Below, piece by piece: positions 8,659 to 16,534 of a stretch of 64,000 nt of DNA (position 1 is the stretch's first letter; every line of letters begins with the position of its first letter). Position numbers and translations under genes: made by a program. The notes beneath the pieces were generated by a model that saw only the letters and a list, made by a program, of their open reading frames with translations, made no database searches and was not told the origin of the DNA. Origin of the DNA: JACVRW01 sp963765135 (GTDB lineage: Bacteria; Actinomycetota; Thermoleophilia; Solirubrobacterales; Thermoleophilaceae); NCBI GenBank assembly GCA_963765135.1, contig CAVXUX010000003.1, positions 434,001 to 498,000 on the forward strand. Direction: 5' to 3'.

Positions 8659-8949
8659 ATGGCACGTTTGAACGACGAGGAAATCGACGAGCGCCTGGCC
8701 GCCCTTCGGGGCTGGGAGCGCGACGGCGACGCGATCAAGCGCGCCTTCAAGCTCGACGACTTCAAGGGCTCGGTGGACTTCGTCAACCGGCTCACGCCCG
8801 AGGCCGAGGACATGAACCACCACCCGGATCTGGCGATCTCGTGGAACGAGGTGACGGTCACGATCACCACCCACTCCGAGGGCGGTCTGACCGCGAACGA
8901 CTTCGAGCTGGCGCGCCGAATTGCTACTCTCGCGCCAGCCGCCGAATGA
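8659..8949 (+). CDS. 4a-hydroxytetrahydrobiopterin dehydratase (pterin-4a-carbinolamine dehydratase)
   Basis: About 96 residues, the whole length of the PCD/DCoH family. The active-site signature EDMNHHPDLAISWNEVTV contains the paired histidines, and the C-terminus GLTANDFELARRIATLA is typical. It recycles 4a-hydroxytetrahydrobiopterin after aromatic amino-acid hydroxylation; in bacteria it may have other roles. No hydroxylase gene is visible in the window. ATG codons at 8641, 8647 and 8659 are possible; the last gives the family-like start MARLNDEEID. Confidence 0.9.
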   Translation: MARLNDEEIDERLAALRGWERDGDAIKRAFKLDDFKGSVDFVNRLTPEAEDMNHHPDLAISWNEVTVTITTHSEGGLTANDFELARRIATLAPAAE

Positions 8950-8998
8950 GCGACGACGAACCTCCTCGAAGTAGCCCGCTGACAGCCGCCGGCAGCCG

Positions 8999-10348
8999 AT
9001 GACTGAGCTGCTGTTCCTGCTGGGCATCCTCCTGCTGGTGGCCGCGAACGGGTTCTTCGTCGCGGCCGAGTTCTCGCTCGTGCGCGCGCGCGAGTCGCGC
9101 ATCGAGCAGATGCGCGACGAGGGTCGTCGCCGAGCCCCGTTGGTGCTGGCTCAGATCGACCGGATCGACGAGTACCTGTCGGCCTGCCAGCTCGGCATCA
9201 CGATGGCCTCGCTCGGCATCGGCTTCCTGGGCGAGCCCGCGATCGCCAGCCTGCTCGAGGACATCTTGGGCGACTCGATCTCCCACAGCGTCTCCCTTGC
9301 GATCTCGCTGACGATCGCGTACCTCGTCACGACGGCGCTGCACATCACGCTCGGCGAGCAGGTGCCCAAGATCTACGCGATCGTGCACGCGGAGAAGACG
9401 GCGCTGCGCGTCGCGCGCCCGCTGCAGTGGTTCAGCGTCGGCTTCAGCCCGCTGATCTGGGCGCTCAACACGGCCTCGAACGCGATCCTGCGCCTGGTCG
9501 GCGTCGACCCGCGGGCGGAGTTCGAGGAGGTCTCCTCGGCCGACGACCTCAAGCTGATCATCGCCCGCAGCACGCGCGGCGGGAAGCTCGACCCGGGCGA
9601 GGCGGGCATGCTCTCGGGCGTCTTCCACCTGCACGAGCAGGAGGCGCGCCAGGTGATGACGCCGATCCCCGCGGTCGTCACCGTCGACGTGTCGGACAGC
9701 GTCGAGACGGCGCTGCGACGCGCGGTCGACTCGGGGCACACGCGCATGGTCGTCACCGAGGACGGCAACACCGACCGCATCAAGGGCGTCGTGCACGTGA
9801 ACTCGCTGGCGCGCCGCCTGATGACCGACGGGCCCGAGGCGTCGATCGCGGACAGCGTCAAGGACGCGCTGATCGTGCCCGAGACCAAGCCGCTCGACGA
9901 CCTGCTGGCGGACCTCCAGCGCGAGCGCGCCTCGATGGCCGTGGTGATCGACGAGTACGGCCGCACGGCCGGCATCGTCACGATCGAGGACATCATCGAG
10001 GAGGTCGTCGGCGAGATCGCCGACGAGACCGACCCGGCGGTCGCCGGCATCCGGCGCCTGGCCAACGGCGACTGGTGGGTGCGCGGGCACGTGCCGATCA
10101 CCGACCTGGCCGATTACGGGCTCGCGCTGCCGGTCGACTCGGAGGCCTACAACTCGGTCGGCGGCTACGTGTTCGGCGAGCTCGGGCGCCTGCCCAAGCG
10201 CGGCGACATGGTGCAGGTCAACGGCTATTCGCTGCGGGTGGAATCGGTGCGCGAGAATCGCGTGGAGGCGGTGCGGATCCGCGACCATCACCCCGGGGAG
10301 CAGGGCGATCCGACCGCGGCCCCCGCGGATCCGCCTTTCCGTCCGTAG
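8999..10348 (+). CDS. CNNM/HlyC-CorC family membrane protein with CBS domains
   Basis: 449 residues. The DUF21/CNNM transmembrane domain (about 1-190) includes the conserved SCQLGITMASLGIGFLGEP and TALHITLGEQVPK. A CBS pair (about 205-330) follows, with VMTPIPAVVTVD and IDEYGRTAGIVTIEDIIEEVVGEI. A CorC/HlyC domain (about 345-430) ends the protein, with VRGHVPITDL and YNSVGGYVFGELGRLPKRGD. The family is linked to magnesium or other ion transport and is often labelled hemolysin-like in databases. The start is ATG at 8999. Confidence 0.92.
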   Translation: MTELLFLLGILLLVAANGFFVAAEFSLVRARESRIEQMRDEGRRRAPLVLAQIDRIDEYLSACQLGITMASLGIGFLGEPAIASLLEDILGDSISHSVSLAISLTIAYLVTTALHITLGEQVPKIYAIVHAEKTALRVARPLQWFSVGFSPLIWALNTASNAILRLVGVDPRAEFEEVSSADDLKLIIARSTRGGKLDPGEAGMLSGVFHLHEQEARQVMTPIPAVVTVDVSDSVETALRRAVDSGHTRMVVTEDGNTDRIKGVVHVNSLARRLMTDGPEASIADSVKDALIVPETKPLDDLLADLQRERASMAVVIDEYGRTAGIVTIEDIIEEVVGEIADETDPAVAGIRRLANGDWWVRGHVPITDLADYGLALPVDSEAYNSVGGYVFGELGRLPKRGDMVQVNGYSLRVESVRENRVEAVRIRDHHPGEQGDPTAAPADPPFRP

Positions 10349-10398
10349 CGCGGTTCAACCTCCCGTCAGTGCTGGTCATCGGAGGAGGTACTGCCGGG

Positions 10399-10677
10399 AT
10401 GTGGTGCGTCAAGCTCAGCGATTCGCAACGTGACGCCCTGATCGCGCTGGTGAAGTCCCAGTGTGAGCCCGGTCCGGCGGTCACCGCCGTTCTGGAGGCG
10501 CTGACGCTGGCGCGCTGGGACGACCTCCCGGACGCCACCCTGCCCTGGGACAGCGTCGCCGAGCTGGCGCGCGCGCAGGGCATCGGAGAGGCCGACGTCG
10601 TCTGGGACCTGGCCGCGGGCATGGCGACCAAGTCCGGCCCGCCGGTAGCCTCCCGCGCATCGACGGCTCCCACCTAG
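10399..10677 (+). CDS. Small conserved-looking hypothetical protein
   Basis: 92 residues starting ATG at 10399, with a strong ribosome site GGAGGAGGT (10381-10389) ten bases upstream. The product is helical and acidic in the middle (WDDLPDATLPWDSVAELARAQGIGEADVVWDLA) and has no membrane segment or recognised domain. Its last six codons overlap the proposed start of the following DUF3291 gene. The ribosome site and coding-like composition support a real gene; function unknown. Confidence 0.55.
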   Translation: MWCVKLSDSQRDALIALVKSQCEPGPAVTAVLEALTLARWDDLPDATLPWDSVAELARAQGIGEADVVWDLAAGMATKSGPPVASRASTAPT

Positions 10678-11150
10678 CCCAGATCAACATCGCGCGGACG
10701 CAGGCGCCGCTCGACTCGCCCCAGCTGGCCGACTTCGTCGCGGCGCTCGACCCGATCAACGCGATCGCCGACGCCGCGCCCGGGTTCGTCTGGCGCCTCC
10801 AAGACGAGAGCGGCGACGCCACCGCGATCCGTGCGTTCGAGGACGACAGCCTGATCATCAACATGTCGGTCTGGGAGTCGCGCGAGGCGCTCTGGCGATT
10901 CGTCTACGACAGCGAGCACCTCGCGGTGATGCGGCGCCGGCGCGAGTGGTTCACGCGCATGCGCGTGTTCATGGCGCTCTGGTGGGTGCCGGCCGGGACG
11001 CTGCCGACGCTCGAGGACGCGAAGGACCGCCTGGCCGTGCTCGAGGAGCACGGGCCGACGCCCTACGCCTTCACGTTCAAGCGGCCGTTCTCACCCGTAG
11101 GTGTAGAAGCCGTGCCCGGCCTTGCGGCCGAGCTTTCCCTCTGCGATTAG
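10659..11150 (+). CDS. DUF3291 domain protein with no canonical start codon
   Basis: The frame encodes SHLAQINIARTQAPLDSPQL followed by PGFVWRLQDESGDATA and MSVWESREALWRFVYDSEH, the DUF3291 pattern of the dimeric alpha-beta-barrel type. Homologues usually begin close to the SHLAQ segment. No ATG, GTG or TTG lies in frame near that point. The codon that fits is ATC at 10659, and TAGCCT (10646-10651) lies exactly seven bases upstream, as for a leaderless transcript. Either an AUC start is used or one base differs from the true sequence. The first internal ATG (10863) would remove a third of the domain. The end overlaps the convergent dehydrogenase gene. Confidence 0.7.
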   Translation: MDGSHLAQINIARTQAPLDSPQLADFVAALDPINAIADAAPGFVWRLQDESGDATAIRAFEDDSLIINMSVWESREALWRFVYDSEHLAVMRRRREWFTRMRVFMALWWVPAGTLPTLEDAKDRLAVLEEHGPTPYAFTFKRPFSPVGVEAVPGLAAELSLCD

Positions 11151-11849
11151 CTCGTGCACGCGGTCCGGGATCTCGGTCCCGATCGACTCGCCGATCGCGG
11201 CGGCCACGTCGAGACCGACGAAGTCGAGCAGCGCCAGCGGGCCCATCGGGTGGCCGGCGCCGAGCTTCATGCAGGTGTCGATGCCCTGGGCGTCGATGCC
11301 GTCGCGCTCGAGCAGGCGCACCGCGTCGAACAGGTAGGGGAAGAGCAGCTTGTTGACGACGAACCCGGCCGCGTCGGGCACCTCGACGGCGGTCTTCTCG
11401 AGCCGCTCGCAGAGCCGGTGCAGCTCGAGCTTGGTCTCGGCCGTCGCCTCCTCGGGGAACGACAGCTCGACCAGCTTCATCTTCTCGACCGGGTTGAACA
11501 CATGCAGGGCGCCGAAGCGGTCCGGGCGGCCGCTGGCGGCGGCGATCTCGGCGACCGAGAGCGAGGAGGTGGTGGTGGTGATGATCGTCTCGGACGGGAG
11601 CAGCTCGCCGAGGCGGCGGTGGATGTCGCACTTGACCTCGGTGTCCTCGGCGACGGCCTCGACGACGATGGCGCAGTCGGCGAGCGCCCCCAGATCGGTG
11701 ACCACGCGAGCGCTCCCGACCTTCTCCGCGGCCTTCTCGGCTGACTCCTCGCTGCGCGCCCAGACGACCACTTCGTGGTGCTCGTCGGCCGCCCGTGCGA
11801 GGCCTCGCGCGATCGCTCCGCTACCCACAATTCCCAGTTGATGAGCCAA
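11091..11849 (-). CDS. 3-hydroxyacyl-CoA dehydrogenase (3-hydroxybutyryl-CoA dehydrogenase type)
   Basis: 252 residues. The N-terminal NAD-binding fold has LGIVGSGAIARGLARA. The catalytic histidine region is FGALHVFNPVEKMKLVEL, and the C-terminal domain contains DAAGFVVNKLLFPYL and the ending GRKAGHGFYTYG. It oxidises 3-hydroxyacyl-CoA to 3-ketoacyl-CoA and is divergent from the thiolase gene that would catalyse the next beta-oxidation step. The TTGACT-AGTC-AGTCAA operator (11864-11879) lies 14 bases upstream of its start and probably controls both genes. It is slightly shorter than the usual 280-290 residues. Confidence 0.92.
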   Translation of the reverse strand: MAHQLGIVGSGAIARGLARAADEHHEVVVWARSEESAEKAAEKVGSARVVTDLGALADCAIVVEAVAEDTEVKCDIHRRLGELLPSETIITTTTSSLSVAEIAAASGRPDRFGALHVFNPVEKMKLVELSFPEEATAETKLELHRLCERLEKTAVEVPDAAGFVVNKLLFPYLFDAVRLLERDGIDAQGIDTCMKLGAGHPMGPLALLDFVGLDVAAAIGESIGTEIPDRVHELIAEGKLGRKAGHGFYTYG

Positions 11850-11863
11850 ATTCCGGTCCTTGG

Positions 11864-11879
11864 TTGACTAGTCAGTCAA
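11864..11879. promoter_or_regulatory. Inverted-repeat operator between hydroxyacyl-CoA dehydrogenase and thiolase
   Basis: TTGACTAGTCAGTCAA has perfectly complementary six-base arms (TTGACT/AGTCAA) around a four-base centre. It sits between two divergent beta-oxidation genes and upstream of a -10-like TAGGCT (11885-11890). The same sequence, differing at one base, occurs at 21392-21407 before an acyl-CoA dehydrogenase gene. This suggests a binding site for a TetR-type fatty-acid regulator encoded elsewhere. Confidence 0.7.
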
Positions 11880-11884
11880 TCGAG

Positions 11885-11890
11885 TAGGCT
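11885..11890 (+). promoter_or_regulatory. -10-like element of the thiolase gene, leaderless arrangement
   Basis: TAGGCT lies exactly seven bases before the thiolase ATG (11898). Transcription would then begin at or next to the start codon, without a leader. No Shine-Dalgarno sequence is visible. The inverted-repeat operator lies where the -35 region would be, so bound repressor would block the polymerase. Confidence 0.5.
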
Positions 11891-11897
11891 TAACACT

Positions 11898-13070
11898 ATG
11901 CGAAACGGCAATGGGCGTGAGGTGGTCATCGTCGAGGCAGTTCGGACCCCGATCGGACGCGGGCATCCGGAGAAGGGCTACTACAAGGACACCCACCCCA
12001 ACGAGCTGCTCGGGAAGACCTACACCGAGGTCATCGACCGGGCCGGCATCGACGCCTCCGAGGTCGAGGACGTGATCGCGGGCTGTGTCCAGCAGTTCGG
12101 CGAGCAGATGTTCAACGTCGGCCGCAACGCCTGGCTGCAGGCCGGGCTGCCGGTCGAGACGCCGGCCACGACGGTCGACCGCCAGTGCGGCTCGGCCCAG
12201 CAGGCCGTCAACTTCGCCGCGGCGCTGATCGCCTCGGGCGTCCACGACGCCGCGATCGGCTCGGGCGTGGAGCACATGGGCCACATCCCCATGGGGGTGG
12301 GCTTCAACTGGGTCGACCAGGTCGGGTCGCCCTGGCCGCCGGAGATGCTGGAGCACTACAACCTCGTGCCGCAGGGCATCTCGGCGGAGATGATCGCCGA
12401 CAAGTGGGAGATCCCGCGCTCCGAGCTCGACGAGATCGGCCTGCGCTCGCACCAGCTCGCCCACCAGGCGACCGAGGAGGGCCGCTTCGAGCGCGAGACC
12501 GTGCCGTTCCAGGTCAACGGCGACACCTACGTCACCGACCAGGGCATCCGTCCCGACACCAACATCGAGGCGCTCTCCCAGCTCAAGCCGGCCTTCAAGG
12601 AGGACGGCAAGGTCACGGCGGGCAACTCCTCGCAGATCTCCGACGGCGCGGCGGCGGTGCTGCTGATGTCGCGCGAGAAGGCGGACGCGCTCGGGCTCAA
12701 GCCGCGCGCGCGGATCGTCGACCAGACGACGGTCGGCGTCGACCCGGTGATCATGCTCACCGGCCCGATCCCCGCCACGCGCAAGCTGCTCGACCGCAAC
12801 GGCATGGAGATCGGCGACATCGACCTGTTCGAGATCAACGAGGCGTTCGCCTCGGTCGTCGCGGCCTGGCGTCGCGAGCTCGAGCCGGACATGGACCGCG
12901 TGAACGTGAACGGTGGCGCGATCGCGCTCGGGCACCCGCTCGGGTCGACCGGCGCCCGCCTGATCACGACGCTGCTGCACGAGCTCGAGCGCTCCGACAA
13001 GGAAGTCGGCCTCGTGACGATGTGCTGCGGCGGCGGCCTGGGCACCGGCACGCTGATCCAGCGCGTCTGA
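11898..13070 (+). CDS. Acetyl-CoA C-acyltransferase (3-ketoacyl-CoA thiolase)
   Basis: 390 residues, full thiolase length. The nucleophilic cysteine is in TTVDRQCGSAQQAVNFAA, the histidine motif is NGGAIALGHPLGSTGARL, and the second catalytic cysteine is in MCCGGGLGTGTL at the C-terminus. EINEAFAS is also present. It cleaves 3-ketoacyl-CoA with CoA to acetyl-CoA and a shortened acyl-CoA, the last step of beta-oxidation. The sequence resembles the steroid/fatty-acid degradative group rather than the biosynthetic acetoacetyl-CoA group, but the substrate is inferred. It is divergent from the hydroxyacyl-CoA dehydrogenase gene. Confidence 0.95.
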   Translation: MRNGNGREVVIVEAVRTPIGRGHPEKGYYKDTHPNELLGKTYTEVIDRAGIDASEVEDVIAGCVQQFGEQMFNVGRNAWLQAGLPVETPATTVDRQCGSAQQAVNFAAALIASGVHDAAIGSGVEHMGHIPMGVGFNWVDQVGSPWPPEMLEHYNLVPQGISAEMIADKWEIPRSELDEIGLRSHQLAHQATEEGRFERETVPFQVNGDTYVTDQGIRPDTNIEALSQLKPAFKEDGKVTAGNSSQISDGAAAVLLMSREKADALGLKPRARIVDQTTVGVDPVIMLTGPIPATRKLLDRNGMEIGDIDLFEINEAFASVVAAWRRELEPDMDRVNVNGGAIALGHPLGSTGARLITTLLHELERSDKEVGLVTMCCGGGLGTGTLIQRV

Positions 13071-13100
13071 GCTCCCGCCGTATCGGGTAGAGGCGGAACC

Positions 13101-14501
13101 GTGCCTGTCTCGACGCAGGGATCGCTTCTTGCTGGGCGCTACCGGGTGCTGAGCCGGCTCGGGGCCGGCGGCATGGCCTCCGTGCTGCTCTGCCACGACG
13201 AGCGGCTCGACCGGCGCGTGGCCGTCAAGCGGCTGCACGCGGACAGCCCGGGGGAGATCGAGCAGCGCTTCGTGCGCGAGGCGAAGCTGGGCGCCTCGCT
13301 GAACCACCCCAACCTCGTATCGGTCTACGACACCGCGGTCGAGGACGAGGGCGTGCTGATCGTCATGGAGTACGTGCAGGGCGAGTCGCTCGCGCAGGCG
13401 TTGCTGCGCGGGCCGCTCGAGCCGGCGCACGTGGCGGGGATCGCCGAGCAGCTCGGGGACGCGCTCGACCACGTGCACGGACAGGGCGTCGTACACCGCG
13501 ACGTCAAGCCGGGCAACGTGCTGCTGCGCGACGACGGCGTGGTCAAGCTCGCCGACCTCGGCATCGCGGTGTCGATCGACCAGACCCGGGTGACGCAGAG
13601 CGGGACCGTGCTCGGCAGCGCGGCCTACATGGCGCCCGAGCAGCTGGAAGGGCGGGATATCGGCCCGGCCGCGGACGTGTACGCGCTGGCGGCCGTCTGC
13701 TTCGAGGCGCTCGCCGGGCAGAAGGCACGGCCGGGCCGCACGCCGGTGGAGATCGCCCACAGCGTCGCCACGACGCCGCCGCCCGACGTGCGCGCACACG
13801 TGCCCGAGCTGTCCGCGGGCGCAGCCGACGCCCTGCGGCGCGGGATGGCCCTCGACCCGGACGAGCGGCCGCGCACAGCGGTGCGGCTGGCGGCGGAGCT
13901 CGCCGATGCCCTGCGCCGGCCGCACCGGCGGGAGCCGACGACCGCGCCGCTCCGGCCCGCGGCGCGCGCTTCTCGCCGCCCGCTCGCCGGCGTGCTCGCC
14001 ACGGCGGTCCTCGCACTCGCCGCGGCCGCGGTCGTGGCCGCGGTCATGCTCAGCAACGACGGCGACGACGGCGGCCAGCGCTCGGAGCGGCCGGCGCAGG
14101 AGAAGCAGTCGCAGGCCCCGGAGCGCGAGTCCGAGTCCTCGCAGACCGCCCCGCAATCGTCCGAGCCCGCGCCCGCCGAGCAGCCCGCCGCTCCGGACAC
14201 GAGCACATCGGCGGACCCCGCCCGCGGCGCTTCCCTCAACGCCCAGGGCTTCGAGCTGATGGGGCAGGGCGACTTCGCGGGAGCCGTGCCGGTGCTGCGC
14301 CAGGCGGTGGCCTCCTGGCCCGAGGACTCCACCGACCTCGAGTACGCCTACGCGCTCTTCAACCTCGGCAAGTCGCTCAACCAGAGCGGCAGCCCGGCCG
14401 AGGCGATCCCCTATCTCGAGAAGCGCTTGAACTGGCCCAACCAGCGCGGCGTCGTCAAGAAGGAGCTCGAGCTCGCGCGCCAGAACGCCGGACAGGGGTA
14501 G
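13101..14501 (+). CDS. Membrane Ser/Thr protein kinase with extracytoplasmic TPR-like region
   Basis: 466 residues. The kinase domain (about 13-275) has the glycine loop LGAGGMASV, Lys43 in VAVKRL, the catalytic loop HRDVKPGNVLL, DLG in place of DFG, and APEQLEG. A membrane helix lies at about 297-317. A Ser/Glu/Pro-rich linker (about 320-375) leads to a C-terminal helical repeat region (LNAQGFELMGQGDFAGAVPVLRQAV and following) that looks like TPR units. Most actinobacterial kinases of this size carry PASTA domains instead. The start is GTG at 13101. It may sense envelope state or a periplasmic partner. Confidence 0.9.
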   Translation: MPVSTQGSLLAGRYRVLSRLGAGGMASVLLCHDERLDRRVAVKRLHADSPGEIEQRFVREAKLGASLNHPNLVSVYDTAVEDEGVLIVMEYVQGESLAQALLRGPLEPAHVAGIAEQLGDALDHVHGQGVVHRDVKPGNVLLRDDGVVKLADLGIAVSIDQTRVTQSGTVLGSAAYMAPEQLEGRDIGPAADVYALAAVCFEALAGQKARPGRTPVEIAHSVATTPPPDVRAHVPELSAGAADALRRGMALDPDERPRTAVRLAAELADALRRPHRREPTTAPLRPAARASRRPLAGVLATAVLALAAAAVVAAVMLSNDGDDGGQRSERPAQEKQSQAPERESESSQTAPQSSEPAPAEQPAAPDTSTSADPARGASLNAQGFELMGQGDFAGAVPVLRQAVASWPEDSTDLEYAYALFNLGKSLNQSGSPAEAIPYLEKRLNWPNQRGVVKKELELARQNAGQG

Positions 14502-14514
14502 CCTGCCGGGCGGC

Positions 14515-15678
14515 ATGGCCCGCCTCGAGCTGATCCCAACCGACGAGGAGCGCGAGATCCGTGCCGCCGTGCGCGGCATCTGCAGTTCGTTCCCGGAGGA
14601 CTACTCGCGCACGAAGCACGCGGCGGGCGAGCCGCCCACAGAGCTCTGGGACGCGCTCGCCGAGAAGGGCTACCTGGGCGTCAACCTCCCCGAGGAGTGG
14701 GGCGGGGGCGGGCTCGGCATGTCCGGTCTCGCCTCGGTGGGCGAGGAGATCTCGGCGTCCGGCAAGTCGCTGCTCCTGATCGTCGTCTCGCCGGCGATCG
14801 TCGGCTCGATCCTGGCCCGCCATGGCACCGACGACCAGAAGGACCATTGGCTGCGCGGCATCGCGGCGGGCACGACCAAGGTCGCGTTCGCCATCACCGA
14901 GCCCGACGCCGGCACCAACTCCCACAACCTCGCCACCTCGCTCGAGCGCCGCGGCGACAAGCTGCTCCTCAACGGCCAGAAGACCTACATCTCGGGCGTC
15001 GAGCACGCCGACGCGGTTCTGGTCGTAGCCCGCAGCCGCCTGCCCGACGGTCAGCTCGGCCTGCCGTCGCTCTGCCTCGTCGACGTGGACGCGCCGGGCT
15101 TCACGCGCGACGCGATCCCGATGCCGTACATCGGCCCGGACAAGCAGTGGACGCTCTTCTTCGACGACGTCGAGCTGGAGGAGGAACGCCTGATCGGCGG
15201 CGAGGGCGGCGGCCTCGGCCCGGTCTTCGACGGCCTCAACCCCGAGCGCATCATGGGGGCGGCCGTGGCTTGCGGCGCGGGCCGCCGGGCGCTGGAGAAG
15301 GCCGCTGCCTACGCCAACGAGCGCGCCGTCTGGGGCAGCCCGATCGGCACCCACCAGGGCATCGCCCACCCGCTGGCCGAGGCCAAGATCGACCTCGAGC
15401 TGGCGCGCCTGATGCTGCAGAAGGCCGCGGCGCTCTACGACGCCGGAGCGCCCGGGGCGGGCGAGGCGTCCAACATGGCCAAGTACTCGGCCGCCGAGGC
15501 GGCGATCGAGTGCGTCGACCGCGCGATCCAGACCCACGGCGGCAACGGCTTCGCGCTCGAGTACGGCCTCAGCGACATGTGGTGGGGCGTGCGGCTGACT
15601 CGCACCGCGCCGGTGTCGCGCGAGATGATCCTGAACTACGTTGCCGAGCATTCGCTGGGGCTGCCAAAGAGCTACTAG
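14515..15678 (+). CDS. Acyl-CoA dehydrogenase
   Basis: 387 residues. The N-terminal helical domain contains YLGVNLPEEWGGGGLGMSG. The FAD/substrate region has FAITEPDAGTNSHNL and NGQKTYISGVEHADAVLV. The C-terminal helical domain has QTHGGNGFALEYGLSDMWWGVRLTRTAPVSREMILNYVAE in the region that usually holds the catalytic acid. It introduces the first double bond of acyl-CoA. The start is ATG at 14515, ten bases after TAGCCT (14499-14504). The gene is 13 bases from the kinase gene, and its end overlaps the next gene by 38 bases. Confidence 0.93.
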   Translation: MARLELIPTDEEREIRAAVRGICSSFPEDYSRTKHAAGEPPTELWDALAEKGYLGVNLPEEWGGGGLGMSGLASVGEEISASGKSLLLIVVSPAIVGSILARHGTDDQKDHWLRGIAAGTTKVAFAITEPDAGTNSHNLATSLERRGDKLLLNGQKTYISGVEHADAVLVVARSRLPDGQLGLPSLCLVDVDAPGFTRDAIPMPYIGPDKQWTLFFDDVELEEERLIGGEGGGLGPVFDGLNPERIMGAAVACGAGRRALEKAAAYANERAVWGSPIGTHQGIAHPLAEAKIDLELARLMLQKAAALYDAGAPGAGEASNMAKYSAAEAAIECVDRAIQTHGGNGFALEYGLSDMWWGVRLTRTAPVSREMILNYVAEHSLGLPKSY

Positions 15679-16465
15679 GGCGCTCGTTGCCCTGGTGCTC
15701 GCCGCTGCGGTTGCGGCGCCCGCCTACGGGACGCCCTGGCGGCCGGACACGGAGGCCGCCAAGGAGTACTCCGCCACCCGTCTCGGCCAGATCTCCTTCG
15801 CCGTGCGCACCGAGCGTCACCTGTACGGCGTCGACGTGCGCCGCACGGTGCCCTCCGCGAGCGTGCTCAAGGCGATGCTGCTGGTCGCCTATCTGCGCGA
15901 GCCGGACGTGCGCGAGCGCGCGCTGCGCAAGGCCGACCGCGACCTGCTCGAGCCGATGATTCGCTGGTCGGACAACGTCGCGGCCACGCGCGTGCGCGAC
16001 ATCGTGGGCAACGACGGCCTCGTGCGGCTGGCGCGCCGGGTCGGCATGCGCGCGTTCTCGCCCGCCGCGATCTGGGGCCTGTCGCGCATCGACGCGGCCG
16101 ACCAGACGCTCTTCTTCCTGGATATCGATCGCTTCGTCCCACGCCGCCACCGCGCCACCGCGATGCGACTGCTGAGCTCGATCGTGCCGGCGCAGCGCTG
16201 GGGGATCGCCCAGGTGCGCCCGCCGGGCTGGGCGCTCTACTTCAAGGGTGGCTGGGGCTCAGGCAGCGGCGCGGTCGACCACCAGGTCGCGCTGCTGCGG
16301 CGCGGCGGGCGGCGGGTGTCGGTGGCGATCCTGACGACCGGCAGCCCGAGCCACGCGTACGGGAAGGAGACGTTGCGCGGCGTGGCGGCGCGGTTGCTGC
16401 GCGGGCTGGACGAGGCGCGGAGTCGCGCTAACTGCAGCAACCAGGGGCGGCCGAAGCCGGAGTGA
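15641..16465 (+). CDS. Exported class A beta-lactamase-like serine hydrolase
   Basis: 274 residues with an N-terminal signal peptide (RATRALVALVLAAAVAAPAYG). The penicillin-recognising fold is indicated by an SXXK motif (SVLK), an SDN motif (RWSDNVAATR) and KGGWGSG at the KTG position. The glutamate-containing omega loop of true class A beta-lactamases is not seen, so beta-lactam hydrolysis is doubtful; a D,D-peptidase-like or other role is possible. The TTG at 15641 is used because later starts would cut the signal peptide. The last 12 codons lie inside the dispersed repeat at 16430-16509. Confidence 0.82.
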   Translation: MPSIRWGCQRATRALVALVLAAAVAAPAYGTPWRPDTEAAKEYSATRLGQISFAVRTERHLYGVDVRRTVPSASVLKAMLLVAYLREPDVRERALRKADRDLLEPMIRWSDNVAATRVRDIVGNDGLVRLARRVGMRAFSPAAIWGLSRIDAADQTLFFLDIDRFVPRRHRATAMRLLSSIVPAQRWGIAQVRPPGWALYFKGGWGSGSGAVDHQVALLRRGGRRVSVAILTTGSPSHAYGKETLRGVAARLLRGLDEARSRANCSNQGRPKPE

Positions 16466-16509
16466 TCGCTGCGGACGTCATATGCGCGCGTTTGCGGGAT
16501 ATTCACTCG
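16430..16509 (+). repeat. Dispersed structured repeat, copy A
   Basis: About 80 bases matching a second copy at 56772-56852 in the opposite orientation. Shared blocks are AACTGCAGCAA, GGGCGGCC, GAGTGAT-GCTGCGGA, GTCATATGCGCGCGTTT and TCACTCG, separated by short indels. Overall identity is about 80 percent by eye. The copy begins inside the last codons of the hydrolase gene and extends through the intergenic space, ending 26 bases before the stop of the convergent TetR gene. No coding role is evident. Confidence 0.8.
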
Positions 16510-16534
16510 TCCGGACCGCCCTCAGTTGCTGCCG

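Noticed and set aside
8641..8870. Extended N-terminus for the corrinoid-binding protein (start at 8870)
   Set aside because: It would be antisense to the pterin dehydratase, and the family begins at MRIASLVPS (8648).
11868..14579. A 903-codon open frame antisense to the thiolase and kinase genes
   Set aside because: It is a by-product of very high GC content; it has no recognisable domain and mirrors two well-supported genes.
15641..16465. True class A beta-lactamase resistance gene
   Set aside because: SXXK and SDN motifs are present, but the omega-loop glutamate needed for deacylation is not visible, so resistance activity is not claimed.
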